Shown: positions 8,141 to 18,417 of the stretch, in pieces
Numbering within the stretch: the first letter of the stretch is position 1
Layout of the letters: each line of letters opens with the position of its first letter
DNA from: a virus
DNA length: 61,593 nt
Virus record (IMG/VR): IMGVR_UViG_3300022074_000038
Coordinates: 1 to 61,593 of that record
Direction: 5' to 3' (one strand)
Made by a program: the position numbers and the translations under genes
The notes under the pieces: generated by a model
What the model saw: only the letters and a program-made list of their open reading frames with translations
Told to the model about the DNA's origin: nothing
The model's database searches: none

Positions 8141-9892
8141 TTAGTTTGAGTCACCCTCATATCGGCAGGTCCACATGGTCAAGCTATACTTCTTTCCCCC
8201 ACGCAAAGGCAGAACCTTATGTCCATGTGTTACCATAGATGGAAACAAAATGCACTGTCCAACTTTTACATTCTTGTTTGTAAACTCTTGTCTGGGGAAA
8301 ACAAGCTCCGCACCAGCGTAATTGTCGTTGAGCTTTACGCTGCCTGTGAACAAAGAGGCATCTGTGTGCAGGCCTAATTCTGTCTGTGTGTCCATAGAAT
8401 AACGCATAGTAAAAGCATCACGCAATCCAAGGTAGGCTTCTGGATGCCAATGCTTCTCGCATATCTTACTAAGCTTATCTGCCCATTGTTCTGATATCTC
8501 GTCCCAAAATCCTAGTTCTTTAAGCCTTATCTCTTGCGCTGGAAACTTATCACCATCAAGCTCTCCCCATCTACCAAGGCTTTCTGATGCTTCAATGTAT
8601 CGTTGACACTGGGCCTCTGACATAAATTCAGCTACCAGTATTTCTGGTGCAACCTCTTCGTACTTAAGACCCTTATGGTATGTAGGAGATAAAACCTCTG
8701 CCTCTTCTACATATCCAAACTTATCTGCAAGATTTTTAAATCTTACCTTTGCGTCATCTCCACCGTTGCCGTGGTAAATACATGGGCAGCACATGCCGTT
8801 TGATAGTTGACCGTTAATAATCTTAATATCGTCATCACATTGAAAGATGTAGCCTTCGTAATCTAAATTAGCAGAAGCCGTGGATTGCCAGTCAGATGAT
8901 AAAAATCTTTTTTGCATCCATAGTTGATCATCAGAGTCATTGGGCACTGCCTCATTAAGAAACTCTTTGAGCGTACTCACTTTACCTATGTACGCGCCGC
9001 TGTTTAAGTACCTATAGATTGTTGACAAAGGAAATTCTGAGGCCATCGTCGCATCGGGCCAACAATTTTTTTCTGCTGCGAATATGATATTCGCACCCAT
9101 GTCCTCATATCTCTCTAGGATAGTAGGCAGTGTGTCGTTTATGATAACATCATACCCATCCACAAATAGAACCACATCCCCATCATGCAGGGATTCAAGG
9201 TGGTTGCGTACAAGATTGATCTTTTGACCGCCACCTTGGGCTTCCATTGTGCCACCAGACCAAATTACTTGACGACCCAAATTTAAGTACGTTATCCCGT
9301 GCGCTTTTGCAGATTGCTCTAAAGCCCACATTTTCCTTTGATCTGTTCCAACTGTAAGTACATGTACCTGCATTGATTCCCCCTCAATCGTGCTTGGTCT
9401 AACTTCTCTAGGTATCTGCTTAACCACCTCTGGTGTAAAGAAAAAGTTCGATTGAACTTTTAACTTAGCAGGCACCCACTCATCTACAGGGATGATAGCA
9501 TCCTTGTAGCCCTCTATCAATCTCTTGGCGGTTTCTGGTCTAATAGCGTAAGCATGACAATTATACCAATAGCCAAGAGTATTAAGGCGGTATCCCAGCC
9601 AAACGCTATCATGCTCTTTCAATAAAGTATCTACCGCACTGGGGTCAATACTGTCGTAGACTGCATCCTCTTCAAGGATTATCCCGTTTCGATTTGACGC
9701 AACTATCTTTTTCCAAACTTCAAGATGGCTTACCGCGCAACCAAACTCCGTAACTAACAGGGGCCTGTCAAGTATTGGATCACGCCACTGCATGTTTCTA
9801 ACACAGCCCGTCTCTTCCTCTACGGTACTCCAGTCTTTTCCCCGTGCATCATACGCAGATCCATGCAGAGAAATCTGATATACTATTGCCAC
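8141..9892 (-). CDS. Three-domain collagen-modifying enzyme: GT25-like, PLOD-like glycosyltransferase, and lysyl/prolyl hydroxylase
   Basis: 583 residues. Residues about 1-165 look like glycosyltransferase family 25 (FGCAVSH at 50-56, ILEED at 72-76, PVDEW at 135-139); the animal collagen galactosyltransferases belong to this family. Residues about 175-395 match the glycosyltransferase domain of PLOD lysyl hydroxylases: GGGQK 220-224, FVDGYD 243-248, DDQLW 321-325, YIFQ 348-351, HGNG 374-377. Residues about 410-583 form a 2-oxoglutarate/Fe(II) oxygenase with H509-T-D511 and T-H-G-H558; K568 sits where the 2OG-binding basic residue is expected. Expected role: hydroxylation of lysine (or proline) and sugar transfer onto the hydroxyl, in the host cytoplasm. 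The start overlaps the upstream hydroxylase gene by 10 bases, and the collagen-like fibre gene lies four genes upstream in the same operon. Motif numbering is read directly; family matches are from memory. Confidence 0.85.
   Translation of the reverse strand: MAIVYQISLHGSAYDARGKDWSTVEEETGCVRNMQWRDPILDRPLLVTEFGCAVSHLEVWKKIVASNRNGIILEEDAVYDSIDPSAVDTLLKEHDSVWLGYRLNTLGYWYNCHAYAIRPETAKRLIEGYKDAIIPVDEWVPAKLKVQSNFFFTPEVVKQIPREVRPSTIEGESMQVHVLTVGTDQRKMWALEQSAKAHGITYLNLGRQVIWSGGTMEAQGGGQKINLVRNHLESLHDGDVVLFVDGYDVIINDTLPTILERYEDMGANIIFAAEKNCWPDATMASEFPLSTIYRYLNSGAYIGKVSTLKEFLNEAVPNDSDDQLWMQKRFLSSDWQSTASANLDYEGYIFQCDDDIKIINGQLSNGMCCPCIYHGNGGDDAKVRFKNLADKFGYVEEAEVLSPTYHKGLKYEEVAPEILVAEFMSEAQCQRYIEASESLGRWGELDGDKFPAQEIRLKELGFWDEISEQWADKLSKICEKHWHPEAYLGLRDAFTMRYSMDTQTELGLHTDASLFTGSVKLNDNYAGAELVFPRQEFTNKNVKVGQCILFPSMVTHGHKVLPLRGGKKYSLTMWTCRYEGDSN
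9445..9458. repeat. Late-block dyad AGTTCA-N2-TGAACT, copy 2 (one mismatch)
   Basis: AGTTCGATTGAACT lies inside the three-domain enzyme gene, so it may be fortuitous. One arm base differs from the perfect copies. Confidence 0.3.
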
Positions 9893-10425
9893 CTTGGGCC
9901 TTCAAACCATGCAACAAGGCTTTTCCTTGTGCCGCTCGTGATTGGCGAAACTCTATGCTGCAAATAGCTTGGAAAAACTAGAACAGTTCCCTTGAGACGG
10001 GATGAAGCATCTGGCGTTTGGCATTCCGCGAACTCGAAGCCACCCCCCTCATATTCGCTTTGGTCTGAAAGCTGCACAGTTACGCTTAACTTTCTATCTC
10101 TCGCCTCGTTGCCATCCCAATTTACATCTATGTGCCAATCGTAATGACCACCTTTAGTAGCGTGATATTCTGTAAATTGAATATCGCATATATTCTCTAC
10201 TTGGAAATGAAAGGCGTTTTCGTTTGCAGCCTTAACATATTCCCAAAGAATATCTTGAACAGCATCATTGCCGCTCAACCAAGCAACATCGCTCGACCTT
10301 ACGCTTGTGTCTGCATTGTTAAAGGTTGTTGCCGCTTGTGTGTTCAGCTTAGAAGCTTCCGCAAAGATTATTGATAAATCACTATCGGAGAGGCCACCAG
10401 ACCACATCTGCCAGTTTTGTCGCAT
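9883..10425 (-). CDS. 2-oxoglutarate/Fe(II) hydroxylase of the prolyl 4-hydroxylase (PKHD) type
   Basis: This 180-residue protein has a complete prolyl-hydroxylase-like active site: W-H98-I-D100 as the first two iron ligands, Q-H157-R as the third, and R167 in GTRKSLVAWF as the 2-oxoglutarate-binding residue. The flanking EYEGGGFEF and GTVLVFPSYLQHR strands are typical of the double-stranded beta helix of the family. Known members hydroxylate proline, lysine or other side chains using oxygen and 2-oxoglutarate. It overlaps the three-domain enzyme gene by 10 bases and follows the collagen-like fibre genes, so the fibre is the obvious candidate substrate. That substrate is inferred, not shown. 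Confidence 0.85.
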   Translation of the reverse strand: MRQNWQMWSGGLSDSDLSIIFAEASKLNTQAATTFNNADTSVRSSDVAWLSGNDAVQDILWEYVKAANENAFHFQVENICDIQFTEYHATKGGHYDWHIDVNWDGNEARDRKLSVTVQLSDQSEYEGGGFEFAECQTPDASSRLKGTVLVFPSYLQHRVSPITSGTRKSLVAWFEGPRWQ

Positions 10426-10447
10426 TAAATGCCCCCCAAATATAAAC

Positions 10448-10861
10448 TTATGCTGGTTTACTAGGCCATGTTATATCATGTGGAAACCCTACCTGCTGCG
10501 GAATATTTAGCAAGTCTGTTCTGTATTGCGTCCATGCTGCGCGTTGGGCATCTGTAAGACTATTCCAGCGCAAAGTATTCCCAGCGATAGGGTCAACCTC
10601 GTCCGTAAGCTTGTTATCCCTTACCATTCTTACATGTTGTGAGGCCTCTTCGTCTAACTCAGCTTGAGTTGGCGCAACATAAGCTGCTATGTTAGAACCC
10701 AAGATAATTTTTAAGTCTGCATTATTAATTGTTGTATCTGTGTCATCGTCACGAAGAGAGTAAGGTATCCAACCATAAAATGGATGATTGATTTCACAAT
10801 CTATATTCCCATCTGTATCCTTATAAACAGCGTTTCTTGCTTCTGTGATTTGTATAGCCAT
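10448..10861 (-). CDS. Tail fibre assembly chaperone-like protein
   Basis: The C-terminal half of this 137-residue protein has the signature of phage tail (fibre) assembly chaperones: V-R-D-N-K-L, then AAWTQYRTDLLNIPQQ and a terminal P-H-D-I-T-W-P-S-K-P. Members of this group assist folding or trimerisation of a fibre encoded nearby. The N-terminal half resembles the MAIQI beginning of the preceding 122-residue protein. It lies one base downstream of that gene and 23 bases upstream of the hydroxylase pair, in the collagen-fibre cassette, so the collagen-like fibre is its likely client. Confidence 0.7.
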   Translation of the reverse strand: MAIQITEARNAVYKDTDGNIDCEINHPFYGWIPYSLRDDDTDTTINNADLKIILGSNIAAYVAPTQAELDEEASQHVRMVRDNKLTDEVDPIAGNTLRWNSLTDAQRAAWTQYRTDLLNIPQQVGFPHDITWPSKPA

Positions 10862-10862
10862 G

Positions 10863-11231
10863 CTATGAAATCCTCACCCATAATGTGCCACCATAATAGC
10901 CAAAATTATTACCTGTATCAATAGGGGCCATGCAACGCCATGTTCCAGATAAACCAGTGGTTGAAGTTGTTGTGTTGTTGCTAAAACGCTCAAACTGGTT
11001 ACTAAAATCGCCCGTCATATTATAAAGCGAAGATGCTGCTATAGTATCACCACCAGCGTATTCATTGTAACGTGGCAAAAGCGCCCCAGTATAAGTTCCC
11101 ACAGCCCCATATGTGGTTGGTGGGCTACTAGCCGCTGAAATTGTGCTGGTTGTGGTGCTGTCTAAACTGGCAATATTCTGCAATTCTCTACTGTCATTTA
11201 CGACCGTTGTGCCGCTTATTTGAATAGCCAT
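10863..11231 (-). CDS. Short fibre-like structural protein
   Basis: A 122-residue protein starting MAIQISGTTVVNDSRELQNIAS, the N-terminal pattern of many marine phage fibre proteins, followed by a Ser/Thr/Asn/Gly-rich region and a Trp/Tyr-rich tip (GTWRCMAP, NFGYYGG). It probably forms a small fibre tip or a fibre-attached head. It sits 18 bases downstream of the collagen-like fibre gene. The exact role is unknown. Confidence 0.6.
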   Translation of the reverse strand: MAIQISGTTVVNDSRELQNIASLDSTTTSTISAASSPPTTYGAVGTYTGALLPRYNEYAGGDTIAASSLYNMTGDFSNQFERFSNNTTTSTTGLSGTWRCMAPIDTGNNFGYYGGTLWVRIS

Positions 11232-11249
11232 CTTCGTGTCCTTCCACTA

Positions 11250-13451
<2,202 letters not shown>

Positions 13452-13886
13452 TTATGTTAGTTGGATGACACCGTTGCTTGGGCTGAAGTCTAAGGTGAAA
13501 GTATCACCGTTGTTCAGCGTCAATGAGGTGCCATAATCATAGTACCCAATGATTGGATCTGCTGGAGAAGAAACCGTATCATCAAAAATATAAATGTAGC
13601 GGAATGGACCAACAGTACCAGAGGCAGTGAGCGTAAGATCTGCAACAACCAGCTTATATACACCACCAGACTGTGATGATGCGCTTGTAGTCAGGTTGCG
13701 AGAAGACACATTGCTGTAGCTAATCTGTGTGAGATTACCAACAATGCCGTTACCATCTGCGGTTGGGTTGCTTGATTCACTTCCCGGTGCAGTATTTGTT
13801 AAGGCCACCGCAAGCTGATCGCTTGCCAGATCCATATTGTGGACTGCGTTTACCACAAAATCGTTTACTTTGTTAAAGCTCGCCAT
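13452..13886 (-). CDS. Minor virion protein, beta-rich
   Basis: A 144-residue protein with a helical start (MASFNKVNDFVVNAVHNMDL) and a beta-rich remainder (FRYIYIFDDTVSSPADPIIGYYDYG). The pattern is familiar from tail- or fibre-adjacent proteins of marine phages but has no assigned function that I know. It lies 9 bases upstream of the collagen-like fibre gene and resembles the next gene upstream in size and composition; both may come from one ancestral structural domain. Confidence 0.65.
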   Translation of the reverse strand: MASFNKVNDFVVNAVHNMDLASDQLAVALTNTAPGSESSNPTADGNGIVGNLTQISYSNVSSRNLTTSASSQSGGVYKLVVADLTLTASGTVGPFRYIYIFDDTVSSPADPIIGYYDYGTSLTLNNGDTFTLDFSPSNGVIQLT

Positions 13887-13900
13887 TTAGATAACTCCTA

Positions 13901-14335
13901 TCATGCTATGCGAATTATAGCAGATGTGGCATCCGCTACGGGGAATTGTATTTCAAAGGTACTATCACTAGCAACTCTGTCGCTTCCAAAGTCTAACACA
14001 GCAACCGCTTTATTGGAAGCACTCGCGTTATAGATCAGCGCCCCCCTTGCTGTAAAGCTTGCGTCAGTCCATGAAATATTATCAAAGTCCACAATAGCGG
14101 TCGTGCCAGAGGTCTTTGGAAATGTAGATGTCACTGTCAACGGCTTGCCCCCCGCAGTGTATGCCGTTCCAGTTGTATTAGTTATTTCGTTTGATGTGCT
14201 ATACACAGTGGTATCCGCACCCAAAGATGCCGTGCTAGAATACAAAGCTATCCTGAACGTATGTGCATCAAAGTCATGCTCTGCCTTTAAAAGCTGAAGC
14301 TTAAAAGACGTACATGTTGTTTGAATTATTGCCAT
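13901..14335 (-). CDS. Minor virion protein, beta-rich
   Basis: A 144-residue protein with the core FRIALYSSTASLGADTTVYST, a common motif of small structural proteins in marine phages (residues about 26-46), followed by strands ending in FEIQFP. It is the same length as its downstream neighbour and shares the overall layout of a short helix followed by about ten strands. I infer a tail or decoration role from the operon only. Confidence 0.65.
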   Translation of the reverse strand: MAIIQTTCTSFKLQLLKAEHDFDAHTFRIALYSSTASLGADTTVYSTSNEITNTTGTAYTAGGKPLTVTSTFPKTSGTTAIVDFDNISWTDASFTARGALIYNASASNKAVAVLDFGSDRVASDSTFEIQFPVADATSAIIRIA

Positions 14336-14345
14336 ACCTTATCTC

Positions 14346-14978
14346 CTAAGCGGCAGGTTGTCTGTATGTATCAGTTCTCAACTTAGCCCCTAAAGAAGCC
14401 ATATTAACTAATGCTGATGAATATCTTTCATTATATAGCTGAACCATATCACCTTCGCCCTTCATGAACGTATACGCCTCTATGAGAGATCCGTAAAGCA
14501 ATGTTGCTTCTGCATTATCTCCAAGCCATGATGTGCCAGAGGTAACGATGGAGGGTGGGTCATAATAGTAATGCAATTCCAAGTCGTATGCAGCATCAGG
14601 CGTAGGGCCAAGCAAAAAGTTACCATGACCTGTAGCGGTATCCCCATCAAATATTGCGTAATACTGTGGTAGTCCCTGCACCGTGGTATCTGGATAGGCT
14701 TCTCGCACAAAGTTTACCTCTTTGTCCAAAAGGTAAGTGTACGTTGTGCCATTAATAATAGCTAAGGAGAACGTGGCTAAAAAGTCATCAGGCCTCGCAA
14801 CATACTTATTGCCAGCGTTTACATTGCCTGTGACGTTCTTGCGTAGCTCTGGAATGGTGATGTCCCTAAAGATCCGCTCTTCAGCCTGACGCACAAAGTT
14901 AGGGATATTGGTCACAAAGGTACTCTCTGTGTTCTCCGTATAGTCTTTGATCGCTTGCGTCAGTTCTGAATAGTTCAT
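14346..14978 (-). CDS. Head-tail adaptor (SU10-adaptor-like)
   Basis: A 210-residue protein with NYSELTQAIKDYTEN at the start, NFVRQAEERIFRD (residues about 26-38), a central ELHYYYDPPSI strand and LLYGSLIEAYTFMKGE near the C terminus. This set of motifs is typical of the adaptor proteins that bind under the portal in SU10-like and other podoviruses. It would form the dodecameric ring that links portal and tail. A palindrome AGTTCA-TT-TGAACT overlaps its start codon. Confidence 0.75.
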   Translation of the reverse strand: MNYSELTQAIKDYTENTESTFVTNIPNFVRQAEERIFRDITIPELRKNVTGNVNAGNKYVARPDDFLATFSLAIINGTTYTYLLDKEVNFVREAYPDTTVQGLPQYYAIFDGDTATGHGNFLLGPTPDAAYDLELHYYYDPPSIVTSGTSWLGDNAEATLLYGSLIEAYTFMKGEGDMVQLYNERYSSALVNMASLGAKLRTDTYRQPAA

Positions 14979-14985
14979 TTGAACT
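14972..14985. repeat. Late-block dyad AGTTCA-N2-TGAACT, copy 3 (perfect arms)
   Basis: AGTTCATTTGAACT covers the start codon (14976-14978) and the bases just upstream of the head-tail adaptor gene. Binding of a protein here could block translation or transcription of that gene; this is inference. Confidence 0.4.
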
Positions 14986-15659
14986 TATTCCTCTTGGTAC
15001 AGGTTATCGAATATTTTGTTGACATCCATAGTATAGTCTAAATCGGATTTTGAATAGTGTATATGTTGAGATGGCTTGAAGTCTGGGGCACCAGTACCAG
15101 TCTCAAACCACGCAGGGTGAGTAACCCTTACACGATTGTTAGGCAGTGCCACCACATTCCCAGTCCATTCTCCAGCATCTAGAAGCTGCATAACATGACT
15201 TTGCTTATGCTGCGCTGGGTCATCCGCTATCTCACCTTCAGAGTAATCAACAGTGAACATGTACTTAGCAGGATACATGTTACCATCTATCTTTGCCAAC
15301 CAAGGACATGGGGTCGCTCTATCCAAGACATACACAGCGTGATTGTAGGACGAACAGTCCCAAGGCTGGGCATCATGCACAGCCATAGCAGAAGGCCACT
15401 CATTGAGCGGCTCATCGGCTACAAGAGCGGTTATAGGCATTCTCGCCCACATTGCGCCACCGTGTACATTCTCATCCCCTTCTTCATCTGCCTCACATCC
15501 TGTAAAGATAACTTGGAAGCTCAAGCATCTGTTTGGCATTGTCGTTACCGCTATTGCCATCGCATGTAAGAACTCGCCGTGGTATTGTTCATGGTTGTGA
15601 GTATACTCACGGCGAACCCAACACTTGAAGTGCGGTATGTTACTCTGCAAATAAGCCAA
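14985..15659 (-). CDS. Conserved-type hypothetical virion-block protein
   Basis: A 224-residue protein rich in Trp, His, Cys and acidic residues (for instance FKCWVRREYTHNHEQYHGEF near the N terminus and QHIHYSKSDLDY near the C terminus). No signal peptide, membrane helix or catalytic motif stands out. It lies between the adaptor gene and a cluster of basic-protein genes. It could be a connector accessory or a virion-assembly factor; I do not recognise the family. Confidence 0.6.
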   Translation of the reverse strand: MAYLQSNIPHFKCWVRREYTHNHEQYHGEFLHAMAIAVTTMPNRCLSFQVIFTGCEADEEGDENVHGGAMWARMPITALVADEPLNEWPSAMAVHDAQPWDCSSYNHAVYVLDRATPCPWLAKIDGNMYPAKYMFTVDYSEGEIADDPAQHKQSHVMQLLDAGEWTGNVVALPNNRVRVTHPAWFETGTGAPDFKPSQHIHYSKSDLDYTMDVNKIFDNLYQEE

Positions 15660-15679
15660 TCTATCCCCCCAAGTTGACT

Positions 15680-15937
15680 TTACTTTTTAGTCTTACCGCC
15701 TTTGGCGTAACCCTTTTTCTTTTTCATCATAGCGCCACCCATTCTCTTTTTGGTAACACCACCTTTTTTCATCTTGCCTACACCATCAGCCGCAAATGCT
15801 GGGACGCTCTGCCCGTTCTTTTTGACCATAGGCATCTTTCCACCTGACTTCATGGCAACAGGCTTTTTCTTTTTCATTGCACCACCAGCCATCTTCTTGG
15901 TAACGCCGCCTTTTTTATAACCCTTCTTCTTCATCAT
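15680..15937 (-). CDS. Lys/Gly/Met-rich basic protein
   Basis: The 85-residue protein is built of imperfect repeats of the type K-K-G-G-V-T-K-K-x-x-G-G-A-M-K-K-K-K, once at each end, with a short neutral stretch (QSVPAFAADGVG) between them. About two fifths of the residues are lysine or arginine and there are almost no acidic ones, so it should bind nucleic acid without sequence preference. Three further basic proteins are encoded just upstream. It may be a packaged DNA-condensing or ejection-assisting protein; this is inference from composition. Confidence 0.6.
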   Translation of the reverse strand: MMKKKGYKKGGVTKKMAGGAMKKKKPVAMKSGGKMPMVKKNGQSVPAFAADGVGKMKKGGVTKKRMGGAMMKKKKGYAKGGKTKK

Positions 15938-15948
15938 CGCTTTAACTC

Positions 15949-16263
15949 CTAAGTTATGTTGATAGTAACAGTGCCAACTTCAGCCTGCATAAACTGAAGG
16001 TCATTCCAAACAGGATTAAACCCAAACAGGCCACGACTCTCTTGTAAGGATGTATCTGGTCTTGGGTTCCTCAGAGACTGGGGATCATTTATCTTAACTC
16101 TGCCAAGAAAGTTTTGTGGTTGATCAGGGTCAACAACATCACGCCCAACCAGAAATCCAGTCTTCACGCCATTGTTAAACTCAGGCACAAGGTCTGCCAA
16201 AGGATATCTGAACCCTGTCTTATCGCAGTAACCAAAAGCGTATTTGCCCCTAGCGTAACTCAT
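15949..16263 (-). CDS. Small virion protein with YCDKTGFRYPLADLV motif
   Basis: A 104-residue protein whose first half (YCDKTGFRYPLADLV, then NGVKTGFLVGRDVVDPDQPQ) and RNPRPD motif are typical of a small protein found next to connector genes in marine phages. It has one-base overlap (TGATG) with the upstream connector gene, so the two are probably made in fixed ratio. A structural role at the neck or tail is likely; there is no established function that I know. Confidence 0.65.
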   Translation of the reverse strand: MSYARGKYAFGYCDKTGFRYPLADLVPEFNNGVKTGFLVGRDVVDPDQPQNFLGRVKINDPQSLRNPRPDTSLQESRGLFGFNPVWNDLQFMQAEVGTVTINIT

Positions 16264-16940
16264 CAGGCACCCATTATGTATGTATTAAAGGGCACAAACC
16301 TTATTGACGCTCGCTCTTCATCTTCACCTGCTGCAAGATTATACTGAAGCTCATACTCTTGCTTTAGTCCAACCGCCATCTGTGGGTTCTTTTTCATGGC
16401 TAGGTAATAAGCCATGCCAGCTACCAAACAGGGCACAAAGCGAGGTGGCACAGAAGATATAGTTGTACCTACTCCAGATGACAGCCCATCAATACCCTTT
16501 AGTCTATGGTAAGATATTGTGTAAGCTGTTGTGTTATCAGGAACAGGCCACAAAGTTACTTTTGTTTCCGTTGGGAGCCTTTGGACGTAGATTTGGGTCG
16601 GCCTACCTTCCGTGTTTTTGTTGGTTTGCTGGGCGTAGGTCGAGACACTGACTCTTTCGAGGGAGGTGTCGATTTGGTTTGTACCTGTTCCTGTACGGAT
16701 TTGGTGTTCGATGATATCGATGGTGTCCGTAGGAAGGGTATACGTTGCCGTACCCGCTGTAACAGCGAGCGTACCCGCTTCAATAGTGAAGAGATTAAGA
16801 CCACGGTTCTGCCACTCCAATGTTAAAAGATTTAAACTTCTTCGTGCGGTTTTAAGATCGTATCCAGTACGCATCTCAAGGCCAGCCCTTTCAAAGGCTT
16901 CCTCAAAGATCTCTGGCATGTCTGGGGTTACTACAGCCAT
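16263..16940 (-). CDS. Head-tail connector / tail tubular A-like protein
   Basis: This 225-residue protein begins with a helical region EAFERAGLEMRTGYDLKTARRSLNL (residues about 13-37) and NRGLNLFTIEAG, followed by beta strands (TYTLPTDTIDIIEH) and a terminal helical part. This pattern is familiar from podovirus connector proteins of the tail tubular A / P22 gp4 type. It would sit below the portal ring and gate the tail. Together with the adaptor at 14346 it implies a short-tailed particle. It overlaps its neighbours on both sides by one base. Confidence 0.65.
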   Translation of the reverse strand: MAVVTPDMPEIFEEAFERAGLEMRTGYDLKTARRSLNLLTLEWQNRGLNLFTIEAGTLAVTAGTATYTLPTDTIDIIEHQIRTGTGTNQIDTSLERVSVSTYAQQTNKNTEGRPTQIYVQRLPTETKVTLWPVPDNTTAYTISYHRLKGIDGLSSGVGTTISSVPPRFVPCLVAGMAYYLAMKKNPQMAVGLKQEYELQYNLAAGEDEERASIRFVPFNTYIMGA

Positions 16941-17203
16941 TATGTTACTACGCTCCTAAACCGTTTGGTTTTTTCTGCAATTTTCTTAGGCTGCTTGGCA
17001 ACCTGCTTGCCCTTCTTGGTGGCCTCGCGTTTCTTTTTCGTAGTAGCGGCGTACTCCGCAGAGGTCAAAGACTTGATAGCCTTCTCAGGAAGATATCGCT
17101 CGCCTGTAGCCTTGCTCCCTTGCGTCGATGGCTTGCCAGACTTTGTTCGCCACTTTTGCTTCGTCCAAGACTTCAAGCTCTTCTGTGACTTCTTGAGCGC
17201 CAT
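16940..17203 (-). CDS. Basic Lys-rich protein (TKSGKPSTQG type)
   Basis: An 87-residue, strongly basic protein with the core KQKWRTKSGKPSTQGSKATG and RYLPEKAIKSLTSAEYAATTKKKR. This core recurs in small proteins of many phages and some large DNA viruses. The function is unknown; charge suggests nucleic-acid binding. It is coupled by one-base overlaps to the connector gene and to the next basic-protein gene. Confidence 0.65.
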   Translation of the reverse strand: MALKKSQKSLKSWTKQKWRTKSGKPSTQGSKATGERYLPEKAIKSLTSAEYAATTKKKREATKKGKQVAKQPKKIAEKTKRFRSVVT

Positions 17204-17496
17204 TAGCTTTTATAGCCTCCACCTGCTTTTTTATAAGCCTTCGCCAACATTTGCGCTTTTCTTGCCGACCATTGCCCCGGTTTGCCGCCCTTGCCGCCAG
17301 CCTTTATGCGGTTAAATATCCGCTTTCTTTTCTCTGGTTGAGTATAGTTGCCAGCTTCATTAACACGACTTTTAGATTTCTTCTTCGTCTTGCCACCTTT
17401 GCCAAAACGAATAATGTCCAAGTCTTTAGCATCATCACCTGTAGAGGTTCTGTTGCCTGTTAGTTGACTGCCCATCTGGGAACGAGAAATAGCCAT
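17203..17496 (-). CDS. Basic protein with DUF5872-like GGKPGQWSARKAQ motif
   Basis: A 97-residue basic protein whose C-terminal third holds GGKGGKPGQWSARKAQMLAK, the hallmark of DUF5872 (named from memory). The middle is Lys/Arg-rich (FGKGGKTKKKSKSR). Function is unknown; the motif is shared by phages and giant viruses. It is one of four adjacent small basic genes in the late operon. Confidence 0.65.
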   Translation of the reverse strand: MAISRSQMGSQLTGNRTSTGDDAKDLDIIRFGKGGKTKKKSKSRVNEAGNYTQPEKRKRIFNRIKAGGKGGKPGQWSARKAQMLAKAYKKAGGGYKS

Positions 17497-17787
17497 TTAA
17501 CATTTCCACCGTTTTCTTGCTTGCCTTAATCTACTGTTAGGATCTTTAGCAGCTTTAGGAAACTTCTTCATCTGTCCAGCAGAACGAGCGCAGAAAGATT
17601 TACGCCGCTTTGCATCCTTGCTTCCTTTTTTTACTTTACCTGTAACAGCAGTCTTTAACTTAGAGCCGGGGTTGTCCTTACGGTACTTAGCAACACCCTT
17701 CTTGGTCATGCCAGCACCAGATTTGGTAGGGCGCTTGTGACCGCCCTTTATAGTATGACCCTTCATGGTGCCCTTCTTCTCAGCCAT
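17497..17787 (-). CDS. Basic protein, DUF6321-like
   Basis: A 96-residue basic protein with G-x-T-K-K-G-V-A-K-Y, DAKRRKSFCARSAGQMKKFP and a terminal RLRQARKRWKC, the pattern of DUF6321 (named from memory). Its paired cysteines (FCAR and the final WKC) could bind a metal. Function unknown. It begins one base upstream of the preceding gene's stop region and opens the run of basic proteins after the small virion genes. Confidence 0.65.
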   Translation of the reverse strand: MAEKKGTMKGHTIKGGHKRPTKSGAGMTKKGVAKYRKDNPGSKLKTAVTGKVKKGSKDAKRRKSFCARSAGQMKKFPKAAKDPNSRLRQARKRWKC

Positions 17788-17799
17788 ACCTTATCCTAT

Positions 17800-18405
17800 T
17801 TAGAAATGACCAAAGGCTGTGACCATATGAGATCCATCAACACGATATTTAATCACAAGACCGCCCTCAAATAGAACACCTTCATCTGGTATATAAACAT
17901 CATCAGCAGCATTGTTTACGCCGCTAGTTTTAGTTCTAAACAAAACAGAACCATTCTCTGGCGTTAGGCCGCTAATAAAATCAACCTGATGCGCTGCTGA
18001 ATTTGATATTGTTGTGAACGCCTTTAGCACAGCCCTGTTTTTAGTGATCTGTGAAACAGCTTGCGCTGCCATTCCTACAGATACGTTAGCAGCATACTGC
18101 GTACTACAGGTGGCTGAAGTTATTGTCTTGAAATAACTTGCTCCCGTAACGGTTGCGGCAGAACCAGTAGATGTTATCACTTCAGTAAGAACATCACCGT
18201 TTGCATCAGTGCCAACTATAGTGACTGTCTTTCCGCTATCACCTGTTCCTGTAGTGGTAACAGTAAGCAACCTAGCCGTTCCAGCGGTAAAGCTAGAGTT
18301 TGCAATAGTAAACGCTGTGTTTGGCCTATCGGCAGCGGCAACATAAGTAGTAGACGCAGCCTGTGCATCTACCACTGTTGTAGCCTGTATGTGGGATACA
18401 CCCAT
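17800..18405 (-). CDS. Beta-rich virion protein
   Basis: A 201-residue Thr/Ser/Val/Ala-rich protein with strand-like repeats (LTVTTTGTGDSGKTVTIVGT). It lacks charged clusters or cysteine pairs. Size, composition and place just downstream of the capsid genes suggest a head decoration or minor head protein. There is a second protein of similar type 13 bases upstream. Confidence 0.6.
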   Translation of the reverse strand: MGVSHIQATTVVDAQAASTTYVAAADRPNTAFTIANSSFTAGTARLLTVTTTGTGDSGKTVTIVGTDANGDVLTEVITSTGSAATVTGASYFKTITSATCSTQYAANVSVGMAAQAVSQITKNRAVLKAFTTISNSAAHQVDFISGLTPENGSVLFRTKTSGVNNAADDVYIPDEGVLFEGGLVIKYRVDGSHMVTAFGHF

Positions 18406-18417
18406 ATCCGTTACTCC

